Source: Dromaius novaehollandiae
Taxonomy: Eukaryota > Chordata > Aves > Casuariiformes > Dromaiidae
Direction: 5' to 3'
Length of the DNA stretch: 64,000 nucleotides
NCBI RefSeq assembly: GCF_036370855.1
Contig: NC_088099.1
Location: 24,829,501-24,893,500, forward strand
The notes under the pieces: model-generated
Told to the model about the DNA's origin: nothing
Seen by the model: the letters and a program-made list of their open reading frames with translations, nothing else
Database searches by the model: none
In this document: one piece after another, positions 40,701 through 53,814 of the stretch
Position numbering within the stretch: the stretch's first letter is position 1
Layout: every line of letters starts with the position of its first letter
Made by a program: the position numbers and the translations under genes

Positions 40701-43489
40701 GGTGTCAGAAAGGAGGATTTAACTCCTGTCTGAGCCTGGAGGAGGGGTAGGGGAGGGAAACAAAGAGCTAAAGAGAGGCAGGAAAAATGCCCTTAGAGAC
40801 AAATGTTCTTGGATGTGAGCAGGGCAAGGAAAGCTGGGGAAAGGCTACTGCAGTAGGCAGAGTGTGGATGAGAGTATTCATTTAATGGGAGAATAAGGAG
40901 GGTTGGGTTTAGAGATTATATGTAGATGGAGTGGTCCAGGTTTAGCTTCTGGCAAGCTATAACGAACACAGGAAAGCTTCACACTCCCAAATAGCCTTGG
41001 GAAAGGGGAGGTCTATTTTGCCTTTCTTGTGTTCGTCCCTTGCGTATTGCTTCGTTCAGCTGTACAGAAAAATATCAATGACTGGAGATTTACAGAAGCC
41101 TCACTGACAATTTCTGGACCCAGTTGTTCTTTTTCTGTCAGGTTGTGAGTGGCTTTGGTTAGAGGCATGAGAGATGCTTGCATTTTCAAAGCTCTGCAAA
41201 GTAAACATGCAGAGCTGGTAGCAGCATTTGTAAATTAAAGAGTAATCTTTAGTGACAGATTTATGAAATACTGCTTTAAATTTTGCTTCATGCTCTGGAG
41301 CCAACTTAGTTTATTTTAGAGACAAAAGCAATTTAAGAGAACCCATAGATTGCTTTGGCCACTGAAGGGTATAAATTATCCCTAACTAAATTCTGTCAGT
41401 ACAGTATGTTGAGCTATTTAGATAAAACATGCTTTTTGACATTTATTACAGAATGATCCCCTCCCATGGACTCCTAGTCACAAAAGTGGGACATGGGATG
41501 AATCATTAAGGGAGCTGGTAATCTTTTTGCTGACATAAATGATGTTGGTTAAGGATGAAGAAATTAGCCTTTTTTTTTTTTTTTTTAGTATGGTACAGTA
41601 AAATGTAATGGTAAAAATACTGTAAACATGTAAAAATATATCTTGATGTGGCAGATGCTGTTACTAAATATATATTTACAAGGATGCAGAAAAAATCCTT
41701 CTGAGGCAGAAGCAAAAAATCTATTGTCCAAGTGAAATGCTCAGCAATGAATTTTCCTCCAAATTCTTCAAAAATCAACAGTTTTTGAACCTTTATTCTC
41801 AGCAAAATGCTATTCCCAGTTCCAGTCTTTTGTGGAGATAGATTTTTAGGGTAGAATTGCCATTTACAGAATTAGTTCTGCTCTCACGTGCAAGTATCCT
41901 TACTAAGCCCAAGTAAGTTGAATAAAATATTTTTCCCCAAATAAAATTTACCTGAGGCGTCAGTAGTGTACACTGCCAAGAAATATATGCCAATATGCCA
42001 AGAAATCTGTGAGTGAGCCTATCCTGGAGAAATGCCAGCTGCCAGCTGCCATGATTTTATCAGGAGTTTTTGATAGCTGGTGTCCTCTTTGGTCTCCAGG
42101 ATCTAGATTTACACAGCTAAGCCAGAATCTCAGCTGCCACAAAGTTTTCCTGATTTGAAGGAGGGTGTTCCACATATTGACAGGTGGATATATGTGTCTA
42201 TATGTAACAGAGTCTCCACCAACAGCTCTGCCTCTGCATACGTGCAGCTTCCATCAAGCATCAGCCGCTCTAACTGGACAACCTCCCGAATAGCCTTGGA
42301 AGCCCATAATGTCTGTGTGTATGAGGCAGACTAGGAAACTTGGACCTGTGACATGTATTTTTTTCCAATCTTATTTCAATTTTATATTTTTCAATGACTT
42401 TTTTGATTCATTTGTTGCTTTTCTTTCTTTTGCTGCTTTGTCACTGAGCTGCATGTGTTTTTTGCTGGGAGCTGGAACAGGACAAGTGAAAGTACAGGAC
42501 AACGCGGCAGCAGCAGCAGCAGCAGCGGTCCCTCTGCAAGTGTCGCTGGTGCTTGTGTGGGGCACAGCCCAGGTAGGTGCTGAGCCTTGCCTGGGCTTTG
42601 TACATGACACTGCATTATCAATGGAAAATTATAGTTGACTACATTTACTATAAAGTCTCATCTAGTCATCTGCATGTTGCTAACAAAAGATGCCAACAAT
42701 TACCCAACACAGTGCTTCAGGACAATTCATCAGGGGCTTTGATCTGGTCAAATCTAACACAGTTTTCACTAGAAAATTCAGTCCTTGTTCAGCGCAGAGT
42801 ATTCCCCTGCTAAATTTATTTCTTCATTCTAGAGTTTCTCTCTTTAATGTCATTCCTTTTCTGTGCAGGAGGAATCACACATAATGCTTCTGCCCTTGAT
42901 TTTCCAGTTTTGCATAACACATACAAAAGCCACCTTAATCCCATTAATATTTATATTCATATTTTGTATCTGACAGAATTGAAGAAAACAAGCTAAAGAG
43001 TTATTTGGTTAGCTTTGGGATTTCTAGTTCTTCAGAGTATAAAAATGTATCTTTTCCAATGACTGGCTGAGTATACGGAGAAGCTCAAATGGTGTACTGT
43101 GGAAAAACAAAAACAAACTAAATTCTACCACAATTACAGGGTAAAAAAAGCTGCTGCAGCAGCTAAGCTACTAATATTGCACATGATCTTCTCCAGGCAA
43201 AAGGCTTCCTGATGTTTTTCCCCAATTTAAATAAGGATGGTGTCTCATAATTCAGTAAGGGAGAACTATTTCTGCAACAGAACTGGCTCCATTTCAGAAA
43301 AAAAATCTCTCATATCTATTAGTACACCATCTATCAAATCCTCAAAATACCTACCCCTGCATACTGTGAACAACCACTTAATTTTAAAAGCTCATTATAA
43401 AGTGTAAATAAATCCATATCCACTGCATAACGATACTTTACTGTCAATTCGAGTAAAGCAGAAATCTAGTCTTGACAATTAAACAGTTG
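37775..43489. other. Intergenic DNA, no gene recognised
   Basis: AT-rich with short frames. It contains a small 12-bp hairpin around CCCTGC (38649-38678), an A/T run at 41570-41586 and six CAG units at 42508-42525. The CAG run lies in a 109-codon open frame (42309-42638) that otherwise looks non-coding. No gene, RNA or repeat family is recognised. Confidence 0.55.
42508..42525. repeat. (CAG)6 trinucleotide repeat
   Basis: Six perfect CAG units preceded by GCGG. They read as poly-alanine in the + frame and in opposite-strand frames, but the surrounding frames have no homology that I recognise. Confidence 0.9.
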
Positions 43490-43562
43490 TTGAGCTGCCT
43501 AGCACAATGGCATCTTGCTCTTGGCAAGGGCTTTGGTCATCCTGGTAGTAAATATTATAACA
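43490..43562 (+). repeat. Tail of an ancient MIR-type amniote SINE
   Basis: GAGCTGCCTAGCACAATGGC, then TTGCTCTTGGCAAGGGCTTT and a TAGTAAATATTATAA tail. This follows the 3' tail common to MIR-type SINEs in turtles and crocodilians (CAGCGCCTAGCACAATGGGG..CTGG..GGGCTC..ACTACCGTAATACAAATAAT). Only the tail is recognisable; the tRNA-like head is lost or too diverged. Confidence 0.5.
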
Positions 43563-46500
43563 TTAAGGTTTAGCATGTGTGCCAAAACAAAGCTATAGTA
43601 ATACAAAGTTGGTTTTGTGCTAAAATATTTGTTTAGCTAACACTAAAATTATATAAGCTTTAAAAACAATTATGCTCTGTGTTCCCGGAAGGGTATTTAA
43701 CAATTTTTTTGTCAAAGGAGATGCACAAATTCCAGTTACATTAAAGTTTGCAACCAATGGTCTTGAAAGAGTGTTTTGGGATTTGGTCATGTGCAGTAGG
43801 TTAGCTATGGAGGTCCTTGGCACCTTTTTTCTGAACGTCAGAGCAGTTATTCACAGGCAATACGTTTCCGTGGGGGCAGTGGTGGGAGGCCTGCACTGCA
43901 CTTTTGTAGCTGCTAGCAGCTATAACTCTACAATATAAACGTCTTTAAATGTGGTCTGCATTTTTCCTTTCTAACCTGGTGCTCTTTGTGTCTCATCTTC
44001 CCACATCTTCTGATTATTCAGATGCAGAATTCCAAGTAACAAACTTTCAAAGAATTGACTTAATTAAAATCCTTCCTGAATTACTGTCCAAGCTGACATG
44101 TCACTGATACTGCTATTCAAGCCATAGGAGTGAACAATTTGTCTGAGAAACTGGGCCAGTTGCTGTTCTCGTGTTGAATCTATTCCCATGTTAATTCTAA
44201 GTGATATTTCTCCCGTATAACTGAAGCAGAATTTAGCCCAAAGTACCAACTCTTTGTTATTCCAGTTAAGTGAAAATGAAGAGTGATGTCATATCTTTTT
44301 TAGTGATGCCTCAGAATAAGGGGATGATATCCGGACGTCTGAATCCTGTTCTTAGAGAGTTGTGGTAAAGAAAAAACTTTGAAACGATCTAAAAATGAAA
44401 ATAGAAATCTCTTGACCTTTAAAAACTTCTAAAAAGTTCAGTGACAAGAGGTTGTAAACTGTGTGTCAACTTAGTACAAATGTATACCAATAATAAAAAA
44501 AAATAAATAAAAGAGGGCTACAGGATCTATACTTCAATTTTGGATTACAGCTGGATGAAATAACTTGAGCTGGCCAACAATCCAAACATTTGTGTTGAAG
44601 ATCATAGATATTTTCAGCCAAAAGGGGGATATATTTTTATAAAAAAGTTAATCCATTTCATTTTTACCCTTTCAAGAAAAAAGAAAGATCTGTTTTGCTT
44701 TGGACAAAATTCAGTTAAAAAAGGTATAATGTCCCCAAAAGAAATGAAACATTTTGTTCAGTGCGCAATTAATGTTTAAGCATCACATCAAAAATCAATT
44801 TATTGATAGACTGCTGTTCTGAGTTGCTTCCTAATGTTGTTCACTTTCCTGAAACTGGATCGTTGTCTCCTTTTGCTTCATTTTTCCTCAGGCTCTTTTA
44901 GGATAAAGTTTGTGAGGACTTTTACTAAGAACTGCATAAAAATGGGAAAAGATTTTAGGATTTAGCTCACTTTTCCAGTCTTTGAAAACATAATTTTAAC
45001 TTGTGGTGTCTGACTCTCACCTGTGCTTGCCAGGAGCTGCAGTTTACACGACAGTGGTTTTTTTTGATGGCAGAAGGGAGGGTGTGTGTGTTTTTTTGGA
45101 GATGATGCACTTGTGTAACTCACTGCCATGAGAAACTGCTGATGCAGAGAGCCTGGCAAGTTGGAAGAAAGTGATTGCATATTTATGTGGAATAGAAAAC
45201 ATTCACATTTGCATTGGGTAGGTTATAAATAAATCTGAAGGGCTTGTTTTCCACTATTTGTATAGCATTTAAAATTCATCAGCAGAATTTAAGTAATATA
45301 GCTCTCACCTTAAAGCGCATGAAATTCTTCATGTAAAAAATGCACAGCATCTATTTCATGGAAATAATCAAACCCAAAGTAGGCTCCTTTTCATCTCTAT
45401 ACCTGTGTCCATGCATGTGGTCATACAATTTAAAACTGTCAGGCAACTATACATTACTAAGGTACCTGTAGTCACCGTAAGTGGCCACATATATTGTCTT
45501 AGACCACCTCGTTGCTGAACAGCAAGTATTAGATTAACTTCTTTGTGTCATGATACTGACAGAGCCACTGTCAAAAAAAACAGGATCTGCCTCCAAGTCT
45601 GCTGGGTCTTTTTATGATGATCCTAATATTAGTTGAAGGAGCTGTTATTGTATCAGAAAACTTGATCTTCCTGAGCTAGGCAGCCGCTTAGGAGGGGGAG
45701 TCCCAAGAGCCTGGTCAGCAGTTTAATGGTGTTGGGGGTCCATGTGAAACCAGGCGAGTTTTGGGGAAACATGGTAGCTATATTCAGCATCTGAACAACT
45801 GAGATCCTCATCTTTGCCACAGGTTTCCTCTGACACAAAGCATGTGCTACTTGGCTAGTAAAAATCCATTTCCTTTGCCTGATGTTTGCCATCAATTGCA
45901 TATGAAGGAACCATAACTAATGTCTGTATATCAAAAATCAGTTTTATGTTTCATGCTTTCTTCTAAACCACATAAAAAGACTGCTGCCAATTACTTTCTG
46001 AAAAAACAAGTGGCAGCATTAAAAATGTGGTATGTAAAATTCAGTTATGATAAAGAATGGCCTTTTTTAGTTAGGCAACTATATAACCTAGAATGTTTAT
46101 CTATTTTAGTATACATTATCTTTGTTTTTAACTATGGTTTTTAATTTTAAAGCTACAGAGACTGGAAGCACTTGGATGTAAACTTTTCTGGGTAAGTTGT
46201 AATTGGTTACTCTTTGGAAACTTTTTTTGCACCAATAAATGCAGATTCAAGCTCACTGGATTATTTTCCAAATATTTGTAGATTTCAGCAAATTTATTCA
46301 ACTAAATATTCTTGTGATAATCAGAACACATTTTGATGTGAAATGTTTTGTTCTGATAGATAATTATATACTATGAAGTTTCATTTACAAATGCATTCAA
46401 AATAAATCTTCTTTGGTGAATTTAGCATCTTTTCTGAGATATTTTGGAATTAGAGAGGAGCCTAAAACCCACTTATGTACGGTTTGTGGTATGTCCCAAG

Positions 46501-48984
46501 CTTGTTCAGCAACAGTCTGTAATTGTGAATATTGGATGTTATACAGCTGAAATCTCCAGTATGTTTTTACTTCCCCAACAATGTGGGTTTCGTCTGGTAT
46601 AAATCTGTGGCAACTTGCATCACATTTCTAAGAATGAACTGAAAATGAAAGATAATGTGGATCCTGTGGCATCTCTGTAATTATATCTCAAATATGATTT
46701 CAATCTATTATGCATGCTTGTTTTCAAAAGGCCTTCAAGATTCATCTTCTTCTTGTATACAATGAGAATTATTTTAACATCTTCAAATTTAATTCATCCT
46801 CACTTGGGAAGTCTTACAGTAATTGTTCTGCTTTCAGATACTGTCTGCAATTGTTATAGAGTTCGTCCTCACACTCTTATCGTTCTTTTGGCTTTTCTTA
46901 CTATTGGAAATATCATTTCCTTTACATTAGAGGCATGTATATATTTTATCACACCACAAATCTTAATCTGTTTAAATTAACTTACATAAATCAGTTAAAT
47001 TGTGTTCATATGAACTGTGCAACCAGTAGACCATGGGGTGTGGTACCTCCTGGCAAGAGTGGGGAAGGGGTGATGTGAAGGTGAAGGCAGGATTTGCATA
47101 GTGGGATATAGAAAGGTTGTTTGTCCATGACTTAAGACCATGTCTAGAGATTCGCTCCTCCATATCGTCGTACTAGTTTGATGAAAACACGTTCACTGAA
47201 AATCAAAAGTATTCAAATAATTTACCTCTTCGTAGTGCTTTCCTTTCTGATTGTTTCCATTTCTGTCTTATTCTAATGTAACCTAGACTGACCAGTTTCA
47301 CTTATGTTTCAAATTCTTCTTAAAACAGCAAAATAGCAAGCACTGAAGAAGATGTGAGGGGAAAATAGAATGGCAGAGCAAAATATTTAACCTTTTCTTT
47401 CTGTTGTTTTAAATAAATGAAAAAGAAAGGACAGGAGAAGGTCCTAAGGACAGAGCTTTTGGAGGAGAGGAGCAGCTCATCTCCATAATACGCTGGACTT
47501 GTGCAGAAAGCCCGAATGAGGGCTGCCTTATTTGTTTCTGTTCCAGCAACATTTATCACAAGCAAACGTACTACAATATAACCACAACTTAATTAGTGAT
47601 TTCAAAGCCTGATGATAGCATCAGGCAAACACCATCCTGGATCCTCTGAGAGAGGTCAGAGTCAATGTCTGTGAGAACAATCAGACCCACATTTGTTACA
47701 GACAAAAATATCCTTTATTGTCTCTTTTGATTGATACCAAGTTCCAGAGGCTCAATTCTGGGGAAAAATCATCTTGATTTCAGAGAATATATTCAAGAAG
47801 GTAGTACCAGTCTTACTCAGACACCCATTGCTTCCTGGAGAATTTATACCATCAGCCATCTCCACCTCCAATGGATATGAGATTCAGAATAGTATCTGCA
47901 CCACTCAGACATTCAAATGCAAATGTGGAATTGCTGCATTTTGAAATAATGCTGGCTCAGAAGAAGTTTGCTATGTCATTATACAGTTTTCTTAAATTAA
48001 TAAAATAATATGGCACAGTTGTATAAAATTATTTTTAATTGCTTTCTTAACTATGTTCATAAAATTTTACAATGCCTGTTGTATGACACCCACCATTTTC
48101 CTGATAGTTTGATGAATGATTCTGAGCTACAGCACCTCCATCTTGTGGTAAAGTTGAGAAATCCTTCTTCAATACTTCCTTAGTACTATCTGCCAAAAAA
48201 TACCTCTGAAAAAAATATGGTAATACACATCTGTCCAAATTTGAACTTGGCTCCAGCTCCTTCAGGGAGTTTGCTTTAGTGTGATTTCTCTGCCTCCATT
48301 TTGCAGTTGTCAGCTGGAACGGAGGGTTGTCAGCCCTCTTTGTCCATGCAGAAACCTTATTTCTTCCAGGCTGACAGCAGGAGGAACTTGTCTTCCCCTA
48401 AGGAGTCAAGGAGGTACTGTGCTTCTACGATGTGATAGTTAATGCTATCAATGAATAGCGGTATTTAGGCACTGAGGAGTCTAAAGGTGTATAAATACCT
48501 GTCATAGCAGAAGCTCTCAATTACCATAATTCCATTGCAATAGTAAAGATTTTTTCTTAAAGCTAAAACATCAAAGGAGAAGTTTTCTATTGCTATAGAT
48601 GGCTAGGAGCGTGCGTGTGCATTTTGAGTTTAAAATACAATTTTGTAATTTGGGCAAAGTTAATCTGAGAAGAGAAGCTTTCTTCAAGCTCAAGAAAAGA
48701 ACCTTCATGACAGGCACTGCCCGAAACCTGTAAGATGGCTAGTCCCTACTTGCCTGTTCTTATTAGCCACTTACACTGGGCTATCAGATGAAAGTCTAAT
48801 CTCTAAGTGGGGCAGATGCCTTCCTTACTCTGTGGTCTCTCTGGTTTTCTATCACTAAGATGCTGTGCGCTCTGAATGCAGTGAGGCATTTAGCAGGCAA
48901 GCCAGCTGGATGCTAAATAGAAGTTCCTCTCAGTTCCTACCCTGATACCCAGCAGTGCTCTGCTTTACAGGGCAGCTTTAAACA
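43563..48984. other. Intergenic DNA, no gene recognised
   Basis: Short open frames only (up to about 88 codons at 43672-43938 and 46714-46980), without recognisable domains. The A/T-rich run AATAATAAAAAAAAATAAATAAAAG lies near 44490-44513. No repeats or RNA genes could be named. Confidence 0.55.
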
Positions 48985-49450
48985 ATTAATGTCAACAAAC
49001 CCATCTCTCTCTGCCTCTTCTTGTGTCCAGTGTGCTACAATCCCCTAACTGTCTTGGTGGCTCGCAGTTGGACTTACTCTAATTTGTCAATGTCTTGCTT
49101 CTTCTGCAGAGCCCAAAACTGGGCACAGCACTCAGATATGGTCCCTCTAGTGCAGAGCAGAGGGGATTAATCACAGCCATTGACCTGTTGGCTACAGTCT
49201 TGCTAAGACAGAAGTATGTCGTTAGCTGTCATTGCTTCAGGGGCACACAGGACTCAGTATTCAGCTTTTTGTTCATTAGGACTTCAAGGTCCTTTTCTGG
49301 AGAGCTCCTTTTTAGGCTGTTGGTCTCTAGACTGTGCTGTTGCATGGGTCTACCGTGTTCCTGCTGCTGGAGGTTGTTTTTGTCTTTGCTGAACTTCATA
49401 AAGTTTCTGTCAGCTCATTTTTCTGGTCTGTCAAGGTCCCTTTAAATGGC
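48985..49450 (-). mobile_element. CR1 LINE fragment from the 3' part
   Basis: On the + strand the sequence reads as reversed CR1. CTCTCTCTGCCTCTTCTTGT is followed by CTGTCTTGGTGGCTCGCAGT, GAGCCCAAAACTGGGCACAG, CTTCAAGGTCCTTTTCTGGA, GCTGAACTTCATAAAGTTTC and GTCTGTCAAGGTCCCTTTAA. These are the successive landmarks of the C-terminal RT-to-tail region in avian CR1s. Both the 3' octamer end and the upstream part are missing. Divergence is moderate and the frame is broken, so this is a dead internal fragment. Confidence 0.85.
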
Positions 49451-49512
49451 AAATGGATTTAAATAAGGAGTTGCATATCACCTAGACCAGAAATTATAAC
49501 TGCGCTATAATT

Positions 49513-50240
49513 TAAGAACATAAAAACTGCTATGGTGAGTGGTCCAATATCCTCTCTCTGACAATGGTCAGCACAGATGAGTATAATAAACCAAACAAAT
49601 TTAAACTTGTCCTTGTTCTGTGATAAACTCCAAGATTCTAGGAAATCCGTAGTTTAGGGACTTCCTAAGCTGGAATCTGCATTTGGACCTTTCTGTTCAA
49701 TAGCAGGAATCTAGTCCATTTATATTTTTGTCTTCTCCAACCAACATCCTATAGCAATGAATTCGTAGTCGGATTATGACTTATGCAAGGAAGCTCCTTA
49801 TTTTAAGCCTTCTTCTTCATAATTTCGTTGTTCCAGTTCTTGACTATTGAGAAATTGTGAAGAGTAATTGCCCACTCGGCTTGTGTACCATTCATACTTC
49901 CGTAGTCCCAGTCTATTTCATCTGTCCTTCTACAGAACAGTGAATAGCAGTGTTTTCTGTTTCATTCTTCAATGCCTTCCTAGCAGTTTCTGACATCTGA
50001 CTGGCCTTTTGGACCATTGCTGAGCAATGAATGAACTGGCATTTTTAGATAATCCTGCTCAAGAACTTCAAAATTGCTTTCCTAACTGGCAATAAGTATT
50101 TAACTGTCACGGTGTATGTGTAGTTTGAGTTATTTTCCCCATATGCACATTTTTTTGTTTACTGACACTGAGTTCCATCTGCCATTTTAATGCCCTGTCA
50201 CCTGCAAGATTCTTCTGCAACTCTTTGTGATCAGTGTTAG
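49513..50240 (-). mobile_element. Ancient CR1-like LINE relic, older than its neighbour
   Basis: In + orientation it follows the reversed 3' region of an old amniote CR1 family well known from turtles: AAGAACATAAAAACTGC.., then GTCCAATATCCT, CTGTTCAATAGC.., CCAACATCCTATAGCAATGA (compare CACAACATCCTGTGGCAATGAGTTC), then ..TACCATTCATACTTC, GTCCCAGTCTATTTCATC, and finally TCCATCTGCCATTTTAATGC..CTGTCACCTGCAAGATTCTT. The order of landmarks is preserved over roughly 700 bp although identity is low. Its 3' end abuts the younger CR1 fragment on its left. Confidence 0.65.
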
Positions 50241-51045
50241 TATGGGCTGATTATTCTGAATAATCTTCTATGGGGCACGGAGTGTCTTACCAAAGCCTTT
50301 ATTGGAAAAAGATCATTTGGCTGAAACCCACCTCATTCAAAACCATAGACTGGAAATTTTCAGCCCTAGATATAGCCGCCTACCTGTTGCTGCATACCAT
50401 GGTCCCCATTTATACAGTTTTTGTTTGAGCCTGGGAGTGGAGGAATGCAGAACACAGCATTATAGCTAGCATATACCCTGTCTGTATTTCCAAAACCTGA
50501 AAGCTTCTTGCTTACCCAAATTCAGCATGGTTCCAGCTACTGCTGCTGGCTTTGTGCTGCTCCAGTGTCATCCACACACACATACCTGCCCTACTAACAT
50601 GGCAATGACTTCCAAAGCTACTTGGAATGCCACAAACTTATGACTCATCTACCGCACATCCACACATCCGTGGCTGTCAGGGCCTGCTCCCACCATTATG
50701 CATGGCTGTGGCAGAGAAGCTGCTGCCCACACCCCTCTGCAGTTTTCTCCTATGTTCCCGATGCTACAGCAGTTCTATGCTAAGTCTCAGACAACTGAAC
50801 TGGCTCGAAAACTGCTTTGTGCTCCTGGAATGGCACGTAAACAAACAACAAAATATCTCAGTAAGACCAGTCATAGTGTTTACAAAGCATGAGGCGACAT
50901 GAAATTCAGAAAAGAAAAATGTTCCACCAGCTGCTTCAGTCAAACGTTTAGCTAGAATGGGATGCAAGAGTTTTCAGGCATTAGCGGTAGAAACTGATAT
51001 TAGACTCCAAGCTCCTGTAGCAGGCAATAGGAATCTTGCCTGTGT

Positions 51046-51065
51046 CAAACCATGGCCATGGTTTG
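51046..51065. repeat. 20-bp perfect palindrome
   Basis: CAAACCATGG joined directly to its reverse complement CCATGGTTTG. It is spacer-less, so it would be a symmetric protein site rather than a stable RNA stem-loop. Significance unknown. Confidence 0.9.
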
Positions 51066-52360
51066 TGATGTAGTATTTTAAAATTCAGACTGTGGAGGAA
51101 ATGGATTAAATATGGTAGTTGGATCAGGATTGGCTATCATTTAAAGATCACTGCACTGCAGCATGAGTAATTTTTGAGCAGGGTCTCTCCATAGGCATTT
51201 AGAGACTTGTGATAAGCACAGAAGAGGAGGAGAAATTTAGTTTATTTCTGAAATTAATGCTTGCAGATTTCCAGAACGTATTGACTCAGCTTTCACAATA
51301 CTCTTAAGCTCTGTGCTGAAAACAAAAGGGTGTCACTACATGAACCTAAACTTAGTGTTGGGTTGCCTACCAGCTGCAGAACTACTTCCCTCAAGAATCC
51401 CCAGTTCTGCAAAATGTTATATACATATATATATGTAAAATGTTATAAATATAAAATGTTATATGTGTGTAGGTGCACAAACCTGCTCAAAAAAGTAGCT
51501 CTTAGCAAGGCAAAGTAGAAAATGTGTGTTTGTAAAGTTAGACACTTGGAAAATTTGAAAGGTGGGAGCTTAGTTTTTCAATTCCTTTCGTTTCAACAGG
51601 ACATACAGAATAATAGAAAGTAGAAACTATCAATCATAAAAGTTGATGGTGATACTGTAATACTCTGCACTCTGCATGTTCCATATGGAGTCCCTTTGCA
51701 TTTACTACTTCAGATTAGAACTGGAAAGATGAAATACAAACTGCTAATATCTCTAGCTGATCTTATGCCCATGTTACCATTTGCAAATAATTTGATTAGT
51801 GACTGCAAACACTGAGTGGATTCCAATTACGGGATCTCAACATCTGTCCATCAATTTTGTTATATATACCTGAAAAGACTCAGCTAATGCTGAGGCAAAA
51901 AAAGACTTTTATGATAAAATAAGGATTAATTTCCATGTTGTCTCTACTCCTCTTTTTTAAAGTAAATTTCCCTAAAATGATTTTGTTATGTACATAAATC
52001 CTTAGTGAATTTTGCACAACTTTCATAAAATGTTAATATGTTTAGAGGAAAATTGTATGCCTTACACAAAAAAAAAAAAAATTATTGCTCATCTGCATAG
52101 GTTTGACAAAATATTTTATTTCCTTTGTTTTTCACCTCAGATTCAATGAGTCTTGCACATTTAATTTTTTTTTAAAAAAACTAATATTACCATTTCAAAT
52201 ATTACTTAATCCAACACTGCATGTAAAATATGTTTTCTCTTACAGAAGTTAGATTCTACCATGGGGCATTAAAACGTAGCACACAGTTTCTTGTCTTGAA
52301 TTAATTCTTTCTTAAGCTCTGTGTTTGCATAAATTATATATAGGATCCATACACCACCAA

Positions 52361-52387
52361 ACGTTAAGTACGTTAAGAACGTTAAGT
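52361..52387. repeat. Three tandem 9-bp ACGTTAAGW units
   Basis: ACGTTAAGT, ACGTTAAGA and ACGTTAAGT follow each other without gaps. This is a short tandem array with an unusual CpG-containing unit in an otherwise CpG-poor region. Confidence 0.9.
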
Positions 52388-53814
52388 ATCTGGAATTTAT
52401 ATGGAGGTCAATTAGCATTCTAACTTTTCCATTTCCCTCAGAGAAGGATCAGGCTGTCAGTCTGCAAAACTGTTATCTCTTACTACACTTCATGCCACAT
52501 TTCATATTTTGTTTCTAGATATACATATGTGCTTATATTTAAGTTCCCTCTTGAAATCAGAAGGTGTAGATGGAGGTGCAATGATTAGGATCTCAGGAGG
52601 AAAAGGAAAAATCTTTATCATTTTCTCTTGTTTACCTAAAAAGGCAACACCTCTGATATTATTAGGCAGTCTTTGGTTTGCTTTCCCCTTATAATTGTAT
52701 CTGTTTTTCATTGTTAAAGAATTCCTCATCCCAAGCTAGTCTATTATTTCTGGAATTTGTAGAAAGGTTAGTGAGTCTCTAGAGTTGTGATTACTTTTTC
52801 TAGCTGACATTTATTGATCTCATTACCTTCATGCTCATATTTCAAAAACTTTTTTTTCATTTTGTTACCATTTCAAAGATGACAGAAATGCTGCAGTGTT
52901 CACTGTATTAGAACTGTATGTAATTAAAATTTCTATTCTGTGTTTCATCAGAACTTCACTGTCAAAACCTCAGCATGTGTTGTTTACAGATTAGACTGTT
53001 ATAATTAGAACATAAAATTACTGCAAAAATAGAGACTGAATTTATATTTGAACCAAATATCTATTTTATTTCTGCAGAAAGCTGTGACACTTTTGGCCAT
53101 AAGCAAGTTGCTACAATAATATACTTCAGATGAAATCAGATGAAATCCACACTTGTGCAGATCCCAGCAAGTCCACGAACCACTAAAGGACATTTTAGGA
53201 GATACTGGGTGGGAGACAGGAACTGTGCAATTCTTGTGGTAGCTTTTTATTTGGGTGTGAATGTCACCTTTTGATTTTATTGCACATTTCCTTTTTATAT
53301 TATTAATTATCACTGAAATTTAGATCATTATAAAAGTATTCTCTTTTTTTCAGGGTATAAGGATATTTTGCAAACATTTTTCAAGGGAAAAATATATGTC
53401 TTTCCATGTGACTTGAATGGAATTTATGAAATGTTTGAAATATTTTACCTACTGAGGAACAGAAATAAGCTATGATACGCTCAAAAAAGTCTTAGCATCC
53501 TTGTCTGTCTTAGAGAAAGTATTTAGGTGCCAGTCTTAAAAAAACCTATTGTTTCCTAGACAACTAATAATATGAATGTATCCATGTTCAGTAAACATCT
53601 AAATTCCAAAGGATACCACCTGACAAATGATGCTCTCAGTTTGAAATTTCTCTTTTGTCTTTCATATTTCTTTTTGTAAAGTCTTTTTAAAGGTTGTCTG
53701 ATGAAGTATTAATGTGGACAGATGATGAAATGCTGGCAACAGGATACATTCGGAACTAACAGTGTGATCTTGTGGTGGTGCATAATAAATACTTCCATGG
53801 AAACATGCAGATCC

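Larger units (their letters stand above)
50241..53814. other. Intergenic DNA, no gene recognised
   Basis: No gene found. It includes a 20-bp perfect palindrome at 51046-51065, an AT/TG simple-sequence patch at 51418-51472, an A14-like run near 52068-52081 and three tandem ACGTTAAGW units at 52361-52387. Confidence 0.55.

Noticed and set aside
42309-42638. 109-codon ORF with a poly-alanine run
   Set aside because: The run is just a (CAG)6 repeat read in the GCA frame; flanking residues look random and the opposite strand is equally open.
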